NCBI RefSeq assembly: GCF_030268885.1
Contig: NZ_BSSA01000020.1
Location: 1 to 64,000 of the forward strand
DNA length: 64,000 nt
DNA from: Kitasatospora phosalacinea
GTDB taxonomy: Bacteria; Actinomycetota; Actinomycetes; Streptomycetales; Streptomycetaceae
Direction of reading: 5' to 3'
A model generated the notes under the pieces. That model was not told the DNA's origin. It saw only the letters and a list, made by a program, of their open reading frames with translations, and did no database searches. A program made the translations under genes and the position numbers. Below, piece after piece: positions 7,774-17,734 of the stretch; positions within the stretch are counted from its first letter, which is position 1; each line of letters starts with the position of its first letter.

Positions 7774-7892
7774 GCGACCCGCACGCGGCGGCCGGCCCGC
7801 CGGCGCCCTCGACCGGCCGAGCCTGCCGTGCGGACGCGGTGGTGGGCGCCCCTCGACCCTCCGTCCCGGAGAAGAATGCGGGGGTGCAGTGA
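7770..7892 (+). CDS. 40-codon overlapping reading frame between ATPase and permease genes
   Basis: The GTG at 7770 overlaps the TGA of the ATPase gene (GTGA), and the frame's own TGA (7890-7892) overlaps the GTG of the permease (7889-7891). The product would be a 40-residue Ala/Pro/Gly-rich peptide starting VSDPHAAAGPPAPS, with no recognised domain. It fills the whole gap exactly and could keep ribosomes coupled between the two genes. It may equally be a chance frame in high-GC DNA, so coding status is uncertain. Confidence 0.3.
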   Translation: MSDPHAAAGPPAPSTGRACRADAVVGAPRPSVPEKNAGVQ

Positions 7893-9133
7893 GCGCGCCT
7901 GGTCCCACACTCCTCGAACGGCTCCGAGCCCTGTGCCGGAAGGGCGTGCGTGCCTGCCTCGACGCCCGGCCCGGCAACCTGCTGGCAGGTGGCCTCGGCC
8001 CGGTGCCCGCAGCCATCGTCCTGGTCCTCACCTGGGCCGTCTTCCAGATCCTCGACCCCCACTTCCTCTCCCCCCGCAACCTCTCCAACCTCAGCGTGGA
8101 CATCGTCGGCACGGGACTGATCGCCACCGGCCTCGTGTTCGTGCTGCTGATCGGCGAGATCGACCTCTCGGTCGGGGCACTCAGCGGCTTCACGGCCGCC
8201 CTGTTCGCCGTCCTGAACGTCCACCACGGCCTGCCGGAGGTGCTCGCAGCACTGCTGGCCGTCGCGGCCGGTTGCGCGGCGGGCGCCCTGAACGGCGTCC
8301 TCTTCGCCCGGCTGGGCGTGGCGCCGTTCGCGGTGACCCTCGCCGCGGCGCTCGGATGGAGCGGCATGCTGTCCATCCTCCTCGGCGGCAGCGGCACCAT
8401 CTTCTTCGACGACGAGGGGTTCGTGGCGACGCTGACCCGCTACCACTTCGGCCACCCCGCCGCCGCCTACATCCTCGCCGCGCTGGTCACCGGCACCTAC
8501 TTCCTCGCCGCCCGCCGACGGTCGCGCTACCACCGGGCCTCCGGCGCGGCGTTCTCCTCCACCGGCGAGATCGCCGTGCGGACGGCCGTGCTGGCCCTGA
8601 TCGCCTTCGCCGGTGCCGCCGTGCTCAACCAGTACCGGGGGCTGCCGCTGGCCCTGCTGATCTTCCTGGTCGTCGTCGCCGGACTGGACTACGGTCTGCG
8701 CCGCACCTCCTACGGCCGCACGGTCTACGCCCAGGGCGGCAGCGTCGAGGCGGCCCGCCGCGCCGGACTCCACGTGGTGTGGGTGCGCATCTCGGTGTTC
8801 ATGGTCTCCGGGACGACGGCCGCGCTCGGCGGCCTGTTCATCGCCTCGCGGACCAGCACGGTCGGCGCGGGCTCGCCCAGCCTCAACCTGCTGGTCAACG
8901 CAGTGGCCGCCGCCGTCATCGGCGGCACCAGCCTCTTCGGCGGCCGCGGCCGCACCTGGTCCGCCCTGCTCGGCATCCTGGTCATCCAGTCGGTCGCCTC
9001 CGGCATGGCGCTCCTGGGCCTGCGCGGCGCCGTCCAGACCACCATCACGGCGGGCATCCTCGTGATCGCCATCATCGCCGACGCCCTCGCACGCCGCCCC
9101 CGCTCCGCCCCGCGCCCGGACGCCAGGGCGTGA
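7889..9133 (+). CDS. sugar ABC transporter permease (XylH-type)
   Basis: A 414-residue inner-membrane permease of the BPD_transp_2 (xylose/ribose) family. About ten hydrophobic segments are visible. The family motif GEIDLSVGALSGF lies near residue 90. The C-terminal segment GAGSPSLNLLVNAVAAAVIG, then GTSLFGGRGRTWSALLG, is the diagnostic ISGGTSLFGG block. The start is taken as GTG 7889, in frame with the conserved N-terminus and overlapping the stop of the small frame upstream; its ribosome site is only moderate. It forms a sugar importer with the two preceding genes. A hydrophilic stretch near residues 210-225 (ARRRSRYHR) is the cytoplasmic loop common to XylH proteins. Confidence 0.88.
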   Translation: MSAPGPTLLERLRALCRKGVRACLDARPGNLLAGGLGPVPAAIVLVLTWAVFQILDPHFLSPRNLSNLSVDIVGTGLIATGLVFVLLIGEIDLSVGALSGFTAALFAVLNVHHGLPEVLAALLAVAAGCAAGALNGVLFARLGVAPFAVTLAAALGWSGMLSILLGGSGTIFFDDEGFVATLTRYHFGHPAAAYILAALVTGTYFLAARRRSRYHRASGAAFSSTGEIAVRTAVLALIAFAGAAVLNQYRGLPLALLIFLVVVAGLDYGLRRTSYGRTVYAQGGSVEAARRAGLHVVWVRISVFMVSGTTAALGGLFIASRTSTVGAGSPSLNLLVNAVAAAVIGGTSLFGGRGRTWSALLGILVIQSVASGMALLGLRGAVQTTITAGILVIAIIADALARRPRSAPRPDARA

Positions 9134-9384
9134 CCCCGGCCGTTCGGCTCCCCGGCCTCCGGAGAACGTCCTCCGCCGACCACCTCTCCACGTCACCACC
9201 GGGACGCCCCCGGCCGGGGGACGGGATTCCGACGCCGCGCCGCGGCGGCAGGCCCCGCCGACCCGCGCCCACGACTTCACCGGCCCCGCTGGCTGCCACC
9301 AGCCGGCACGGCGAGCATGGACTACAGGCCGACGAACAGCGGCGGCACCGGACTCGGGCGCACGCGGGAAGGGGGTGCGGGCCC

Positions 9385-11838
9385 TTGGACAGACAGATCC
9401 TCGCCTCGTGCGGAGTCGGGCTCGCCGCCGTCTACCTGGTGGCGGAACACGGCCGCGAACTGCGTCTCGCCGAGGTCGCCGAGGACACCCCTGGAGAGCA
9501 CCCGGCCGTGCCCTCGATCGCCGGCGACTCACCCCTCGCCGATGCCTGCCGCGCCGGCCGCCCCCTGTGGCTGACCGCCGAGGACGCCGCCCGCCACGGC
9601 CTGCGGGACCACACGCCCGTCGAGAGCGGCAGCGCCGCCCCGGACGGCGCCGTCTCGACGGGCCTGCTGCCGCTGGGAGGAGAAGCCCACCTGCTGGGCT
9701 GCCTGCTCGTCGTGCACCGGGCCGACGGCGCCGGTTTCGACGCCGACCGCCGCACGCTGCTGGAGCTCTACGCCCATCAGGCGGCCGCGGGCCTCGAAGC
9801 CGCCGCGGCCCGAACCGCCGGGAGCACCGGGACGCCGCCCCCACTCGGGCCCACCCTGCTGCCCGGGCACGGCGGCTGCTTCGGACTCGTCCTCAGCACC
9901 GGACGGATGGACGCGGACCCGGCGGTGCTCGACCTGTTCGGCATCTCCCCGGAGAACTTCGACGGCGACGTCTCGGCGCTGCTCGAGTGCACCGCCCCGG
10001 ACGACGTACCTGCCCTGATGTCGATCGTGGGGCCCAGGCAGGCCGATTCGGACCAGCACCTGGCATTCCGCATCCGGCGCCGCAACGGCGAACTGCGCTG
10101 GCTGGGGCTGCGCTGCCGGGTGCTGGCCGGCCCCGACGGCAGGCCGCAGCGCGTGCTGGGCGTGGTCGGCGACGCCTCGTACCTGCGCCCCAGCGCCGAC
10201 GACGTGTCCCTCGTGCAGCGGCTGTCCGCCGCACTGTCCGGCGCGACCACCGTCCACGACGCCAGCAGGGCGGTGGTGGAGTCCCTGCGCGTCCCGCTCG
10301 GCGCCGACCGGGTGGCAGTGGTCGAACTGGAGGGCGACCGCCTCGTGGTGACCGTCCTCGACCCGCCGGAGCCGGACGCCTGGCCCCGGTCCTGGTACTC
10401 GCGACGGTCCGACGAGTCCTGGCACGTGCCGACCCTGCAGAACGCGCTGCGGGAAGGACACGTCAGCCTCTGGCCGGCGGGCAGCGGACTCGAACCCGTC
10501 CTCCAGGAGGTCGGGCCCGGCGGCCTCGCCGTCCTACCGCTCCCCGCGGACAGCCGCATGCTCGGGGTGTGCCTCCTGGGATGGGACGGCGAACACCGCT
10601 TCGGCCCCGGAGCGCGCTCCCTGCTGACCGCGACCGCGAGCATGGCGGGACAGGCCCTGGCCCGCGCCCACGCCCTGGACGCCGGCCGCGAACTCGCCAC
10701 CATGCTGCAGCGCAGCCTGCTGCCCCGCGCACTGCCCGAACTGCCCGCGGGGGTGGCCGTCGCCCGGTACCTGCCCGCCACCGCGGGCCTCGAAGTGGGC
10801 GGGGACTGGTACGACGTGATCCTGCTGCCCGACAACCACGTGGCGCTGGTCATCGGCGACGTGCAGGGCCACAGCGCCGCAGCCGCCACGATCATGGGAC
10901 AGATGCGCACCGCCATCCGGGCGTACGCCGTCGAGGGCCACCCGCCCGATGTCGTGATGGCCCACACCAACCGGCTGCTCGTCGGCATGGAGACCGACCT
11001 CTTCGCCACCTGCACCTACGTCGACCTGGATCTGGAGAACGGCATCGCCTGGGCCGTCCGCGCGGGCCATCCGCCGCCGCTGTTGCGGCTGCCCGACGCC
11101 ACCACCGAGGAAGCGGCGGTCGAGGGCGGGCCCCCGCTCGGCGTGACCGCCGACGGCGAATTCCCGATGACCCAGCTCGACCTCGCCCCGGGCACCCTCC
11201 TCACCCTGCTGACCGACGGCCTCGTGGAATCGGCGACCCTCCACCTGGAGGACGGCATGCGGGCCGTGCGCGAACTGCTCACCGACGTCGACCCGGCCGA
11301 TCCCGAACAGGTGGCGGACCGCATCGTCGCCGGCGCGTGCCGCAGGCACGACGACGTGGCCGTGCTGATCATGCGCTACGACGGCATGCGAGTGCGGCCG
11401 ACCCGGGCCCAGTGGGCGGTGTGGCGGCTCCCCGACGCCGTCATGCACGCACGCCGCTTCACCGCCCGCACCCTGCGCCACTGGTCGGTGGACGAGGAGG
11501 CCGACACCGCCCTGCTGGTCGTGTCCGAACTGGTCACCAACGCCGTCGCGCACACCCAGGGCGAGATACGGCTCGACCTGACACTGACCGGGGACCGGCT
11601 GCGCGTCGCGGTCAACGACGCCTCCTCCCGCGCACCGGTCAGGGTCGAGAGCTCCGACTGGGAGGCGACCGGCGGACGCGGCCTGCTGCTCGTCGCGGCC
11701 ATGTCCGCAGCCTGGGGCTCAGTACCCCTGGGGGGCGGCAAACAGGTGTGGTGCGACATCGCGCTCCCGCCACGCGAGGAGCCCGCACCCGGCGCCGCGC
11801 GGACTCCCGGGCCGGGGGACGCACCACCCGGGGGGTGA
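9385..11838 (+). CDS. multidomain PP2C phosphatase (GAF-PAS-GAF-SpoIIE) with C-terminal anti-sigma kinase domain
   Basis: An 817-residue cytoplasmic signalling protein. In order: a GAF-like domain (about 1-120), PAS (about 165-270), a second GAF (about 285-435), a SpoIIE/PP2C phosphatase domain (about 440-670) with GGDWYD, GDVQGHSAAAATIMGQ and HDDVAVL metal-binding motifs, and an RsbW-like HATPase (about 685-800) with ELVTNAVAH and the GGRGL box. Such proteins dephosphorylate anti-sigma-factor antagonists and can also bind or phosphorylate them. The TTG at 9385 is chosen because it follows AAGGGGG at a good distance and no in-frame ATG or GTG fits better. A related phosphatase without the kinase domain lies at 14757. 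The partner sigma factor is not in the window. Confidence 0.85.
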   Translation: MDRQILASCGVGLAAVYLVAEHGRELRLAEVAEDTPGEHPAVPSIAGDSPLADACRAGRPLWLTAEDAARHGLRDHTPVESGSAAPDGAVSTGLLPLGGEAHLLGCLLVVHRADGAGFDADRRTLLELYAHQAAAGLEAAAARTAGSTGTPPPLGPTLLPGHGGCFGLVLSTGRMDADPAVLDLFGISPENFDGDVSALLECTAPDDVPALMSIVGPRQADSDQHLAFRIRRRNGELRWLGLRCRVLAGPDGRPQRVLGVVGDASYLRPSADDVSLVQRLSAALSGATTVHDASRAVVESLRVPLGADRVAVVELEGDRLVVTVLDPPEPDAWPRSWYSRRSDESWHVPTLQNALREGHVSLWPAGSGLEPVLQEVGPGGLAVLPLPADSRMLGVCLLGWDGEHRFGPGARSLLTATASMAGQALARAHALDAGRELATMLQRSLLPRALPELPAGVAVARYLPATAGLEVGGDWYDVILLPDNHVALVIGDVQGHSAAAATIMGQMRTAIRAYAVEGHPPDVVMAHTNRLLVGMETDLFATCTYVDLDLENGIAWAVRAGHPPPLLRLPDATTEEAAVEGGPPLGVTADGEFPMTQLDLAPGTLLTLLTDGLVESATLHLEDGMRAVRELLTDVDPADPEQVADRIVAGACRRHDDVAVLIMRYDGMRVRPTRAQWAVWRLPDAVMHARRFTARTLRHWSVDEEADTALLVVSELVTNAVAHTQGEIRLDLTLTGDRLRVAVNDASSRAPVRVESSDWEATGGRGLLLVAAMSAAWGSVPLGGGKQVWCDIALPPREEPAPGAARTPGPGDAPPGG

Positions 11839-11879
11839 GGGCATCGGGCCGGCGCGCCGACCGCGGGGCGCCATGCGTG

Positions 11880-12075
11880 TCCGTTCGCCACACGGAGCGC
11901 TTGGTCGAGGTCGGCGCCCCGGCGTCCGCGGGCTCCGTCGCCGATTCGTGCGGACGTCTTCGAGCGGGCCGCGTGGCACAGCAGCGAGCGACTCCGCCCG
12001 CCCTCGGCTACCTGCCACCCGACGAATACGAGCAGGCGTACTGGACGGGCCTGGAGAAAGCCCCACGGGCCGCCG
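11880..12075 (+). mobile_element. IS3-family transposase (OrfB) C-terminal remnant
   Basis: One plus frame reads VRHTERLVEVGAPASAGSVA followed by DSC, the counterpart of the YTERLAEAGI-PSVGSV-DSYDNALAE block around the second catalytic Asp of IS3 OrfB. It then passes directly to ATPPALGYLPPDEYEQAYW, the closing motif of the same protein. About 50 residues between the two blocks are missing. The fragment abuts the broken 3' end of the minus-strand acyl-CoA ligase gene and probably marks the insertion that truncated it. Confidence 0.6.
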
Positions 12076-12793
12076 GTGCTGCAGGGGCGGACCCGTGGCG
12101 GCCCGGTCGCGCGTTCGTCGACGCCGGGAACGACAGGCACGCGCCCGCGAGGACGACGGCGTTGAGGCCGTGGGCTTGGCCGACCGCGTGGAAGAGCGGC
12201 TGGTCGCACGGGATGGTGTCGTGCGCATGCAGGTCCATGGAGACGGCGGCGGTGAAGGCGTCGGCGCGCAGCGTCCCGTGGGTCACGGCCACCTCCTGGA
12301 CGGTTCCCGCACCGGCGCTCGCCGGGGTCTCGGTGACGATCGCAACCTCCCGGTCGGAGCGGGAGGCAACCGCCCAGTGCCGGGGCCAGAACGCGAGCTG
12401 ATCGAAGAAGTCCGCTCCGACCGGGACGCGGACCGTGGCGTCCCGTGCGACGCCCTCGGTTGCTCCACGGGCCCATGTGAACCCCAACCGTGCGCGGCGT
12501 GTGTCACCAGGGCGGTGCCACAGCTCGCGGACCGGCCGCTGCGGGTCCTTGGTCACGGCGATCGCGCCGACGCGCAGGACGCCGTAGTAGAGCACGGGGA
12601 AGGCCGGCACGTCGGGCAGTTCGATCTCCACCCGGTCGCCGGGCCGTAGGCCGTGGGCAAGGAGGCCGCCGGCGACGCAGGCGCTGAGTTCGTCCAGCTG
12701 CGCGTAGGTCCACGTGGTGCTCCCGAGGCGGAGCGCGGGACGGTTCGGGTGCTGGCCGACGGCGTCCTTCAAGTTGGTGGCGAGGTTGCTCAA
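12008..12793 (-). pseudogene. acyl-CoA synthetase (AMP-dependent ligase), truncated
   Basis: The N-terminal third of an ANL-superfamily acyl-CoA ligase: LSNLATNLKDAV, RPALRLGSTTWTYAQLDE, then GLLAHGLRPGDRVEI and LPDVPAFPVLYYGVLR. Later pieces LRADAFTAAV and LFHAVGQAHGLNAVVLAGACL are still alignable. Complete enzymes have about 500 residues; this frame has 261. The P-loop motif (normally YTSGTTGTPKG before TH) is unrecognisable (TETPASAGAGTVQEVAVTH). The last 40 or so residues are antisense to the IS3 remnant. The TTG at 12793 follows AGGGGAAG. It is divergent from a PucR-type regulator that may once have controlled it. Confidence 0.7.
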
Positions 12794-13014
12794 TTTCTTC
12801 CCCTGAACAGGACGGTTCGCGTTGCACCGATCCTCACGTCCCGAGCACGGGCGACCCCCTGTGGGCGCCGACAGTGTTTCCCCGTGCGGCTCTGTCGCCG
12901 ACGACAACCGGGCACCCGGGGCGCCCCATGCGCCATAGGCTGGTCCGCGGCCGGTCGCTGGCGTCCGGACCGATCGCTCGCCTCGGCCGTGCACGGGGAT
13001 CAGGAAGGCTTTTC

Positions 13015-14253
13015 GTGTTGGACTACGTAGCAGTGGATCCGCTCGTCTGCGATCTCGCGAACGCGTTGACCGCCCGCTTCGACGACTTGGTCGTCGGCAT
13101 GGCCCGGATGATCGCCAGGGAGATCGACTTCTACCGCAACGCGGGAGTCGGCCCCGAGGACCTGGTCGCCTCACTGAGCAACAACACCCGTTTCTCCATC
13201 GCCTACCTGGCCGGCTCCGGCGAGCCACTCGACCTGTCCGCCCCCACTTCGCTCGGCCGCGTCCGCGCCCGGCAGGGGGTGCCGCTGCCGGAGATGCTGC
13301 GCGCCTACCGCCTCGGGTTCTCCTACTTCTGGGAGCAACTCCTCATCGAAGCCGACAAGGCGGGTACCGCGGCGCAACTGGCGTTGCTGCGAGAAGCCGG
13401 CCGGATCTGGGGCATGTCCGATGCCTACGCCTCCGCGCTGACCGCCGCCTACCGCGACGCGCTCGCCGAACGGCTCGTGGAGACCGACCGGCGCCGGTCC
13501 GCGCTGGTCGGGGCACTGGTCGACGGGCCGCCCCCGGGCAGTGACACGGTCTGGGAGATCGCACACATGCTCGACTTCCCCTTCGAGGGCACCTTCGTCC
13601 TGGTGACCGCAGAAGCCCTCTCCACCGGCGAGCCGCCGCTGCCGGGCGTGGACGCCCTGCTCCGGGCGATCGGTGTCGCCTCGGCCTGGCGCGCAGAGCC
13701 GGGCCACGAAATGGGCGTCCTGTCCCTGCCCGGACCGCGCAGCGTCGAACGAGTCCTGGACGCCGTACGGACCGCCGCGACCGGACGGGTTGGTGTCAGC
13801 CCCGCCTACAGCCGCCTCGACCACACCCCCCGCGCGCTGCGCTACGCCCAGGTGGCGCTCGAGTCTCTGCCCGAGGGCGCCGCGGCGCTCCGGCAGCTCG
13901 ACGACACCCCGCTGACCGAGATGGTGATGACCAACTTGGAGACCACTCGTCGCGCGGTCAACCGCATCCTGGGCGGAGTGCTGTCCCTGCCCGAGGACGA
14001 CCGCACCACCCTCCTGGCGACCGCCCGCGCTTGGCTGGAGGCCGACGGCTCGGCCGCCGAGGCGGCCCGGGCCCTGTACTGCCACCAGAACACAGTCCGG
14101 TACCGCATGCGCCGCCTGGAGGAGTACCTCCGCGGCCCCCTCGACAGTCCGAAGATCGTCGCCGAACTCACCATGGCCCTCGACGCCGTCGGCACCTTCC
14201 CCACGCTGCTCAACCACCACCGGCCGGCTACGCCGGTCGGCCGCCCGAACTGA
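13015..14253 (+). CDS. PucR/CdaR-type helix-turn-helix transcriptional regulator
   Basis: A 412-residue cytoplasmic regulator. The N-terminal part (about 1-170) is an RsbRD/PucR sensor-like helical domain with SNNTRFSIAYLAG and RLGFSYFWEQL. The middle is a GGDEF-like CdaR domain. The C-terminal HTH_30 domain reads AARALYCHQNTVRYRMRRLE. Family members usually control catabolic genes next to them. The GTG at 13015 follows AGGAAGG by five bases, and the TTG at 13018 is a less likely alternative. The gene is divergent from the truncated acyl-CoA ligase, an arrangement that suggests it regulated fatty-acid or aromatic acid activation. That target is now broken. Confidence 0.82.
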   Translation: MLDYVAVDPLVCDLANALTARFDDLVVGMARMIAREIDFYRNAGVGPEDLVASLSNNTRFSIAYLAGSGEPLDLSAPTSLGRVRARQGVPLPEMLRAYRLGFSYFWEQLLIEADKAGTAAQLALLREAGRIWGMSDAYASALTAAYRDALAERLVETDRRRSALVGALVDGPPPGSDTVWEIAHMLDFPFEGTFVLVTAEALSTGEPPLPGVDALLRAIGVASAWRAEPGHEMGVLSLPGPRSVERVLDAVRTAATGRVGVSPAYSRLDHTPRALRYAQVALESLPEGAAALRQLDDTPLTEMVMTNLETTRRAVNRILGGVLSLPEDDRTTLLATARAWLEADGSAAEAARALYCHQNTVRYRMRRLEEYLRGPLDSPKIVAELTMALDAVGTFPTLLNHHRPATPVGRPN

Positions 14254-14756
14254 CCGGAACAGCCGGCCCGGTCCCGCTCTGCTGCCGAAGTCGTCGACGT
14301 GGAGGTCCGCTTCCCGAAGCGGCCGGACCGCTGAGTGCCGGGTGGGGGCCGGGTCGGGACCGAGGAGCCGGAAGCGGCTTTCCGGTGGACCGCCTCCCGG
14401 AGAGGGCGGGCCACCGGCGCCACCCACCCGGCACCGGCGGGTGGACCGTGCAGGTCCTGCCAGGCGTCGACCGGAAGCCGCCCCCGTGGCGCCCCCCGCT
14501 GGGCCACGGCCGTTTCCCGCGTCCTCGGACCGCGCAGCGCCCGGGATCCTGCCGGGCGCCCGGGCGCGGAGCGAGTGTGCTGCCTGCGAGGACGGCGGGC
14601 CGGGGTCGTCGGCGTGGCGCGCCCGCTGCGGCTGCGGTATCAGGAAGATGGGGGAGTCCTCGACGCCGACAGTGGATGGGGTTGCGCGGTGACGACGCTG
14701 ATCTGGCGGGGAGCGCACCGACGGGACGGGCGGGTGCAGGCGGGAGCGGGCCGGTC
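14254..14756. other. intergenic region without a supported gene
   Basis: About 500 bases between the PucR-type gene and the second SpoIIE gene. Several overlapping frames are open, as expected at this GC content, but none has a ribosome site with a recognisable product, and no strong hairpin or repeat stands out. The promoter of the downstream phosphatase presumably lies in the last 100 bases. Confidence 0.5.
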
Positions 14757-16741
14757 ATGAGTGCGGGGGGCTTCCTCGATCCGAAGCTGTTCGACGAGAC
14801 GGTGGCTGCGGTCGCGTTGTTCGTCGGAGCCGAGCACCGGTTGGTCTACCAGAAGGCAGCCTGCTGCAGGTTGCTCGGCGCGCGGCCCCTGGGACTGCCC
14901 GCCCGGCAGGCGTTCAGCGAACCGGACGCCGCGGAGTTCATGACCGTACTGGACGATGTCGCCGCGGGCCGGCCGCGCCGGATGACGCAGTCCCGTGAAC
15001 CCGACCCGGGCGCTGTGGAACAGGCCAGGTACTTCGTCTACTCCTGCACGCCCGTCGTGCTGCCCGACGGGCCCGGCGTCATGGTCGTCGCTCTGGACAC
15101 CACGGCCGAGACGATGACGCTCGAGCGGTACCGGGCCCTGGTGTCGGCCGTGTCGCAGATGGTGTGGGTCCTGCACGCGGACGGCTCCGCGGAGGAAGTC
15201 GTCCCGGGCTGGCAGGAACTGACCGGAGAGCCCTGGCACGGCGGCACGGAAGAGGACTGGTACGCGTACATCCATCCCCGTGACCGTGAGGGACTCGGCC
15301 GCGCCTGGCGCGCCGCAGCCGCCCAGGAGCCTCCGGGAGTCATGGAGAGCACCTTCCGGGTACGGACGGCCGACGGCTCCTACCACCACATGTCGACCCG
15401 CTGCGTGCCCGTTCTGCGTCACGGCCGCGCCGAGGAGTGGGTGGCCGCGACGGTCGACGTCGAGGAGAAGTGGCGCGCCGCGCTGCACGAACGCGTTCTC
15501 GCGCGGGTGGCGGAGGTGGCCGCCGGCAGCCTGGAGGAGGTCTTCGCCCCGGTCGTGCGGGCCGTCGTGCCCGAACTCGCCGACTCCTGCGTGATCCTGC
15601 TGCTGTCCCACGAGGAATGGCCGCTGCCCCGGAACTCGACCGTCACGGCCCGGCGGGTCGCTTCCGAGGTCCGCCCGGGACTGCCGGCAGCACCGGCCCT
15701 GCGCAGCCAGAGCGTGACCGTCACGGGCGCGGTGCGGGAGCTCCTGGAGGGCCGGGTTCCACGCACTTTCCGCTTCCCGGCCACCGGGCGGTTCCCCGAC
15801 GGGCTGCTCCCGGCCGTCACCGAGCGCTGGCTGAGCGCCGCGGGCGCCACCAGCCTGACGCTCATCCCGCTGGTCCTCGACGGCACCGTCCTCGGCTACG
15901 CCGCCACGAGCACCAACGGCGACACCCCGGTGCCGGGCCCGCACGACGTGGAACTGCTGCGCAAGGTCCTCCATCTCGCACAACGGCCGATCCACCGGGT
16001 ACTGGACCTGCAGCGCGCCCGACACACCGCCCTGTACCTCCAGCACGCGCACCTCATCGAGCCACCGGTCGTACCCGGCGCGTCCCTGGCCGCCTGCTAC
16101 CAGCCGGCCAGCTCGATCCACGAGATCGGCGGGGACTGGTACGACGCCTTCGTCCACTCCGACGGCACCCTGGCCCTGGACATCGGGGACGTCGCCGGCC
16201 ACGACCTCACCGCGGCGACCGCCATGGGCCAGCTGCGCAGCATGTGCCGCGGCCTGGCCTGGAGCATGGGCCCCGACTGCGAGCCGGGGACCGTCCTGGC
16301 CATGCTCGACGACGCCGCCGACGGGCTGGCCACCGCCTCGTTCGCCACCGCGGTCCACACCCAGCTGCGGCGGCGGCCCGACGGCACCTGGTGGACGGCG
16401 TGGTCCAACGCCGGACACCCGCCACCCCTGCTCATCCCCTCCGAGGGGGCACCCCGCTTCCTCACCGGCACCGGGGAGGACCCCCGCTGTGCGTCGACCC
16501 CGCCACGCACCGCACCACCCACACGGGCGTTCTCGCTCCCGGGGACACCCTCCTCCACTACACCGACGGCCTCATCGAAACCCCCGCCTCCTCCTTCGAC
16601 GAAGGCCAGCAGCGGCTGAAGCGAGCAGCCACCCGCCACCGCGGCGAACCCCTTCCGGAACTGCTCGGCAACCTGCAGGACCTCTCCGAAGCCCGCGACG
16701 ACATCGCCATGATCGCCTTCCGTGCCGACCCGACCCGCTGA
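14757..16741 (+). pseudogene. PAS-PAS-GAF-SpoIIE PP2C phosphatase, interrupted by a 1-base frameshift
   Basis: The frame from ATG 14757 encodes a PAS-like domain (about 1-115), a second PAS (about 125-240, EEVVPGWQELTG), a GAF domain (about 245-410) and most of a SpoIIE/PP2C domain with GGDWYDAFV, DIGDVAGHDLTAATAMGQ and NAGHPPPLL. After the run of five Cs at 16481-16485 the conserved sequence continues one frame over (PPLCVDPATH, GDTLLHYTDGLIE, ARDDIAMIAF) to a stop at 16739-16741. One missing C explains the break, and the repaired product would have 661 residues. As written, the protein ends at 16619 with a nonsense Pro/Ser tail and lacks the last metal-binding Asp motif. This could be a true mutation or a homopolymer sequencing error. 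Confidence 0.75.
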
Positions 16742-17394
16742 CGCCACACGCCGACCACGGGAGCGGGCGTCAAGCGCGGTCTGCGGGCGGTGCTCACCGC
16801 GGCCCCGCCACCCGTGGTGCCCGCCGCCCCGCTCACCGCCAGAAACGCTGCAAGATCCAGGTGACGGGCGCGGTCGCCGGGCTGAAGGGGCGTTCGGCGG
16901 TCCAGGGATGCCGGGCGGTCCAGGCGCACACCGAGGGCGGCATTCCGTACGGGTGCCTCCTGCAGCGTGGAATCGAGCCTCGGCACGTCCACACGGCGGC
17001 TCTGTCGGCGGGAGTCGAGGACGCACGTGGCCGAGAGGCGAGAGTGCCCGGCGTACCCGGGAAGTCGTGGTGTCGGCTCCTGGCGGCGTGTCGGTTCTCG
17101 ACGCCAGACGGGCCGGGTTCCGAGGGAGAGCTGTTCGGCCTGCTCCGGCGGCTGGTCCAGGAGCAGCGCTGCCACGTGTGGGGCCTTCTCGGCTGGAGCT
17201 CCGACCTGGACCGGTGCCCCGGCGATGACGGCCGCGGCGTCTGCCGGAGCGTCCTCGTCGCCGAGTGCGGGCAGCAGGAGCAGCGGTCGGGCGTGGGGGT
17301 CGTGGGCACCCGGGACCGTGCTGTCCGGTTGCCGGTCCGGGCGGGTGACGAAGGACTCCGCTCCGCTGTCGTCGGGGATGTTGCGGCTCATCAC
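16742..17394. other. intergenic stretch, no gene supported
   Basis: About 650 bases between the frameshifted phosphatase and IS5-type debris. A long minus frame and several plus frames are open across it, but I recognise no domain and see no convincing start. Given its position beside two insertion-sequence remnants, decayed mobile DNA is the most likely origin. Confidence 0.45.
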
Positions 17395-17640
17395 GACGCC
17401 GGTGCGCCCACCGCCGAAGGGGGTGGAACTGGAGGGTGAACCACCGCGCGAGCGGCCGAGGCCCTCACCTCCCGGAGCACCTCCGCCAGGCGGGGAGGAG
17501 ACCATGCCAAGGCGTTCTGTCCTGGCGTTCCCTGGCCCGGCCCCCTCGGGCGCGAGGACCGGCGGCGGGTCGGTGCGGGCGCCGGCCGCGTGCTGGTGGG
17601 CCCGGACGACGGTGGAGTCCACTCCGGCCGACCAACGACC
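17395..17640 (-). mobile_element. IS5-family transposase remnant (minus)
   Basis: A minus frame reads GVDSTVVRAHQHAAGAR near 17630-17575 and, after a gap, GGEGLGRSRGG near 17480-17440. These are the first catalytic Asp block (VDST-VRAHQHAAGA) and the RGLGRSRGGLTTK block of IS5-type transposases. The segments before and after are absent, and the GGLTTKIH continuation is garbled. Only a fragment of the central catalytic domain remains. Confidence 0.6.
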
Positions 17641-17734
17641 TGGTGCACGGTCAGCCGTGGCTGGTGTGGGCTCGGCTCGTTGGCCGTTCGTGGTGGGGAC
17701 GGCGGCACGTGCATCGGTCGTCTCGGAGCTCGGA

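Noticed and set aside
7828..9384. The upstream part of the long plus frame that contains the first SpoIIE phosphatase
   Set aside because: The segment before 9385 is out of frame with the XylH permease and has a shadow composition; phosphatase similarity begins only after the TTG at 9385.
16481..16485. Programmed ribosomal frameshifting at the C5 run of the second SpoIIE gene
   Set aside because: No slippery heptamer arrangement or downstream pseudoknot was evident, and homologues normally need no frameshift; a missing base is simpler.
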